Positions 5,301 to 7,440 of a DNA stretch of 7,440 nucleotides are shown here, one piece after another. Both the position numbers and the translations under genes were made by a program. A model generated the notes under the pieces. That model saw only the letters and a program-made list of their open reading frames with translations, did no database searches and was not told the DNA's origin. Source of the DNA: Thermoleophilia bacterium (lineage in GTDB: Bacteria; Actinomycetota; Thermoleophilia; Gaiellales; Gaiellaceae); the NCBI GenBank assembly GCA_014534155.1, contig JACVSB010000082.1, positions 1 through 7,440 on the forward strand. Direction: 5' to 3'. Position 1 is the stretch's first letter. Each line of letters opens with the position of its first letter.

Positions 5301-6428
5301 GCGAGCGAACGTCAGATCCGCGTTGGAGAGGTCCCGATCGGCGGCGGAGCGCCCGTCGCCGTCCAGTCGATGACGCTCACGAAGACGCACGACGTGGACG
5401 CGACGATGGCGCAGATCGGCGCGCTCGCCTCCGCCGGGTGCGAGCTCGTCCGCGTCGCCGTGCCCAAGGCGGAGGATGCGAACGCCCTCGCGAAGCTCGT
5501 GTACCTGAGTCCCCTCCCGATCATCGCGGACATCCACTTCAACGCGTCGCTCGCCCTGCGCGCGATCGAGGCCGGCGTCGCGGCCGTGCGGATCAACCCC
5601 GGCAACATCGGCGGGCCGGAGAAGACGGAGCTCGTGGTCAACGCCGCCAAGAAGGCCGGCATCCCCATGCGGATCGGCGCCAACTCGGGCTCTCTGCCCA
5701 AGCACCTGCTCGCGCTCGCGCGCGAGGACACGGCCGCGGCGCTCGTCGAGGAGGCTCTCGAGCAGGTTCGGATCCTCGAGCGGATGGAGTTCTACGACTT
5801 CAAGATCTCGGTCAAGTCGAGCTCGGTCCCCACGATGATCAGGGCGTACCGGATGCTCGCGGAGCGCGTGCCGTACCCGCTTCATCTCGGCGTCACGGAA
5901 GCGGGAACGCCGTTCGCGGGCGCGATCAAGAGCGCCGTCGGGATCGGGAGCCTCCTCATGGACGGAGTCGGAGACACCCTCCGGGTCTCCCTGACCGCCG
6001 ATCCCGTCGAAGAGGTGAAAGTCGCGTGGGAGATCCTGAAGTCGCTCGGCCTCCGGGAGCGCGGGCCGGTGATGATCGCCTGCCCCTCCTGCGGCCGAGA
6101 CAACGTCGGCGTCTGGAACCTCGCCGAGGCCGTCGAGGAGCGGCTCGCCGACTACCCGCAGGCGTTCGAGGTCGCCGTGATGGGTTGCGCGGTCAACGGG
6201 CCGGGCGAGGCCGGAGACGCCGACTTCGGGATCGCCGGCGGCCGCGAAACCGGCTTCATCTACGCGCACGGCCAGGTCTTGAAGAAGGCGCCCTCCGACC
6301 TCCTCGTCGACGAGCTCTTTCGCGAGATCGACCTGTGGATCGCAGCCGGGATGGAGCGGCCGCAGCGCGCGAAGCTGGCCAAGCCGGCCGCGCTCATGAT
6401 GGCCGAAGCAGCGCAGCGGCCGGCGTAG
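5298..6428 (+). CDS. ispG: 4-hydroxy-3-methylbut-2-en-1-yl diphosphate synthase (GcpE)
   Basis: Reduces and opens MEcPP to HMBPP, the penultimate MEP-pathway step, using a [4Fe-4S] cluster and electrons from ferredoxin or flavodoxin. The 376-residue protein is close to the E. coli form (372) and lacks the central domain of plant-type enzymes. Visible: RVGEVPIGGGAPVAVQSMT (8-26) opening the TIM-barrel, ADIHFN (77-82), VRINPGNIG (97-105), HLGVTEAG (196-203), GDTLRVSLTADPVEEV (225-240), and the cluster ligands CPSC (Cys262, Cys265), Cys297 and Glu304 in GCAVNGPGEA. The TTG start is chosen because no ATG, GTG or other TTG occurs in frame after the TAG ending rseP, which lies in the same frame, and because it gives a normal N terminus. 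It is followed after one base by proS. IspH, the next enzyme, is not in the window. Confidence 0.96.
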   Translation: MASERQIRVGEVPIGGGAPVAVQSMTLTKTHDVDATMAQIGALASAGCELVRVAVPKAEDANALAKLVYLSPLPIIADIHFNASLALRAIEAGVAAVRINPGNIGGPEKTELVVNAAKKAGIPMRIGANSGSLPKHLLALAREDTAAALVEEALEQVRILERMEFYDFKISVKSSSVPTMIRAYRMLAERVPYPLHLGVTEAGTPFAGAIKSAVGIGSLLMDGVGDTLRVSLTADPVEEVKVAWEILKSLGLRERGPVMIACPSCGRDNVGVWNLAEAVEERLADYPQAFEVAVMGCAVNGPGEAGDADFGIAGGRETGFIYAHGQVLKKAPSDLLVDELFREIDLWIAAGMERPQRAKLAKPAALMMAEAAQRPA

Positions 6429-6429
6429 C

Positions 6430-7440
6430 TTGCCGCGGGCCTCGCAGCTCTTCCTCCCGACGCTCCGGGAGAGCCCGGCCGACGCCGAGGCGGCGAGCCA
6501 TCGGCTCCTCCTGCGGGGCGGCTTCATTCGCCAGGTCAGCGCCGGCGTGTTCACGTTCCTGCCCCTCGGGTGGCGCGTGCACGGGAGGGCCGTACAGATC
6601 GTGCGCGAGGAGATGGACGCGATCGGCGGCCAGGAGATGCTGATGCCCGTCCTCACCCCGGCCGAGCTCTGGGAGCGCACCGGCCGGCTCGGGATACCGG
6701 AGATCTACCGGCTCGAGGACCGCGCCGGGCGCCCCTGGATCCTGCCGATGACCCACGAGGAGACGGTCACGCTGCACGCCCGCGAGATCCGCTCCTACCG
6801 CGAGCTGCCGCAGATCCTCTACCACTTCCAGACGAAGGACCGCGACGAGCCGCGACCGCGCGGCGGGCTCCTGCGGGTTCGCGAGTTCATCATGAAGGAC
6901 TCCTACTCGCTGGACCGCGACGAGGAGGGCCTGGAGGAGAGCTTCCAGGCCCACGCGGGCGCGTACCGGCGCATCTTCGAGCGCTGCGGGCTCGAGTTCT
7001 ACGAGGTGGAGGCGGAGGTCGGGATGATGGGCGGGAGCGAGTCCAGGGACTACCTCGCGCCCTCCGGAAGCGGCGAGAACGTGCTCGTGACGTGCGAGCG
7101 CGGCGACTACGCCGCCGACCTGGAGATCGCCCGAGGCGTCCCCCGGCGGCCGCACTTCCCCGCAGTCCTCCCGGGCTACGAGGAAGTGGAGACCCCGGAG
7201 GTGACGACGATCGAGGGGCTCGCCGGCCTCCTCGGCGTCGACGCGGCCGCGACCGCGAAGGCGATGCCCGTGGTCTCCGACGGCCGTGTCGTCCTGGCGC
7301 TCGTCCGCGGGGACGACCGGCTGCACGAGGGCAAGATCGCCGCCGCTCTGCGCGGAGCGGTGCGCCCGGCCACCGCCGAGGAGATCCGGGCGAGCTTCGG
7401 GGCCGACCCCGGCTCGATCGGTCCCGTCGGCGCCGCCGTC
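6430..7440 (+). CDS. proS: Proline--tRNA ligase, bacterial editing-domain type (partial, 3' end cut by window)
   Basis: Class II aminoacyl-tRNA synthetase that charges tRNA-Pro. The first 337 residues are present (E. coli-type enzymes have about 570) and the frame is open to the last base. Visible: N-terminal SQLFLPTLRESPADAEAASH (5-24), motif 1 region ending in EEMDAIGGQEMLMPVLTP (60-77), THEE (108-111), motif 2 region RDEPRPRGGLLRVREF (138-153) then IMKDSYS, and GDYAADLE (225-232). From about residue 254 the inserted YbaK-like editing domain begins, with the lysine in TAKAMPVV (Lys277) probably the conserved one that helps deacylate Ala-tRNA-Pro. The catalytic motif 3 and anticodon-binding domain would lie beyond the window. 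TTG is the only start that retains the conserved N terminus; it follows the ispG stop by one base, without a clear Shine-Dalgarno, implying co-translation with ispG. Confidence 0.95.
   Translation, partial: MPRASQLFLPTLRESPADAEAASHRLLLRGGFIRQVSAGVFTFLPLGWRVHGRAVQIVREEMDAIGGQEMLMPVLTPAELWERTGRLGIPEIYRLEDRAGRPWILPMTHEETVTLHAREIRSYRELPQILYHFQTKDRDEPRPRGGLLRVREFIMKDSYSLDRDEEGLEESFQAHAGAYRRIFERCGLEFYEVEAEVGMMGGSESRDYLAPSGSGENVLVTCERGDYAADLEIARGVPRRPHFPAVLPGYEEVETPEVTTIEGLAGLLGVDAAATAKAMPVVSDGRVVLALVRGDDRLHEGKIAAALRGAVRPATAEEIRASFGADPGSIGPVGAAV

Noticed and set aside
5292..6680. 462-codon open frame on the - strand covering all of ispG
   Set aside because: Opposite a complete ispG with all iron-sulfur ligands; no start context or domain was recognised.
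6394..7326. 310-codon open frame on the - strand opposite proS
   Set aside because: Shadow of proS, which has the class II motifs on the + strand.

Overview
This window is a dense, single-strand block of bacterial housekeeping genes, all on the + strand. In order it holds the last codons of tsf, then pyrH, frr, uppS, cdsA, dxr, rseP, ispG and the first 337 codons of proS, which runs off the right edge. The DNA is very GC-rich with strongly G/C-biased third codon positions, so long open frames appear on the opposite strand and are artefacts. No RNA gene, mobile element, CRISPR array or long repeat is visible. The largest non-coding gap is 51 bases.

The organism is most likely a high-GC actinobacterium-like lineage. 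The reasons are base composition, TANNNT-type -10 motifs placed almost directly on start codons (as in leaderless transcription), frequent GTG/TTG starts and a single-PDZ site-2 protease. The order frr-uppS-cdsA-dxr-rseP-ispG-proS is also close to that of Firmicutes and differs from Mycobacterium and Streptomyces, where uppS usually lies elsewhere. A deep-branching actinobacterial class such as Thermoleophilia fits best, but this is inference from family knowledge and was not tested by any search.

Layout: 1-22 is the end of EF-Ts. 30-1327 is pyrH and frr (pyrimidine nucleotide synthesis and ribosome recycling), joined by a 1-base stop/start overlap and a strong Shine-Dalgarno. 1351-2888 is uppS and cdsA (undecaprenyl diphosphate and CDP-diacylglycerol synthesis), joined by a 4-base ATGA overlap. 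2929-5246 is dxr and rseP (first committed MEP-pathway step and an intramembrane protease), joined by a 4-base TTGA overlap. 5298-7440 is ispG and proS (a late MEP-pathway iron-sulfur enzyme and prolyl-tRNA synthetase), one base apart.

The genes link isoprenoid precursor supply (dxr, ispG) to the lipid carrier of cell-wall synthesis (uppS), phospholipid synthesis (cdsA) and membrane protein turnover (rseP), alongside translation factors. The two points most worth a second look are a near-identical promoter-like block before both MEP genes, dxr and ispG, and a roughly 70-residue charged helical region inserted in RseP between its membrane-associated loop and second membrane helix. Otherwise this is an ordinary core-genome region, and I see no evidence for a new defence, mobile or biosynthetic system.
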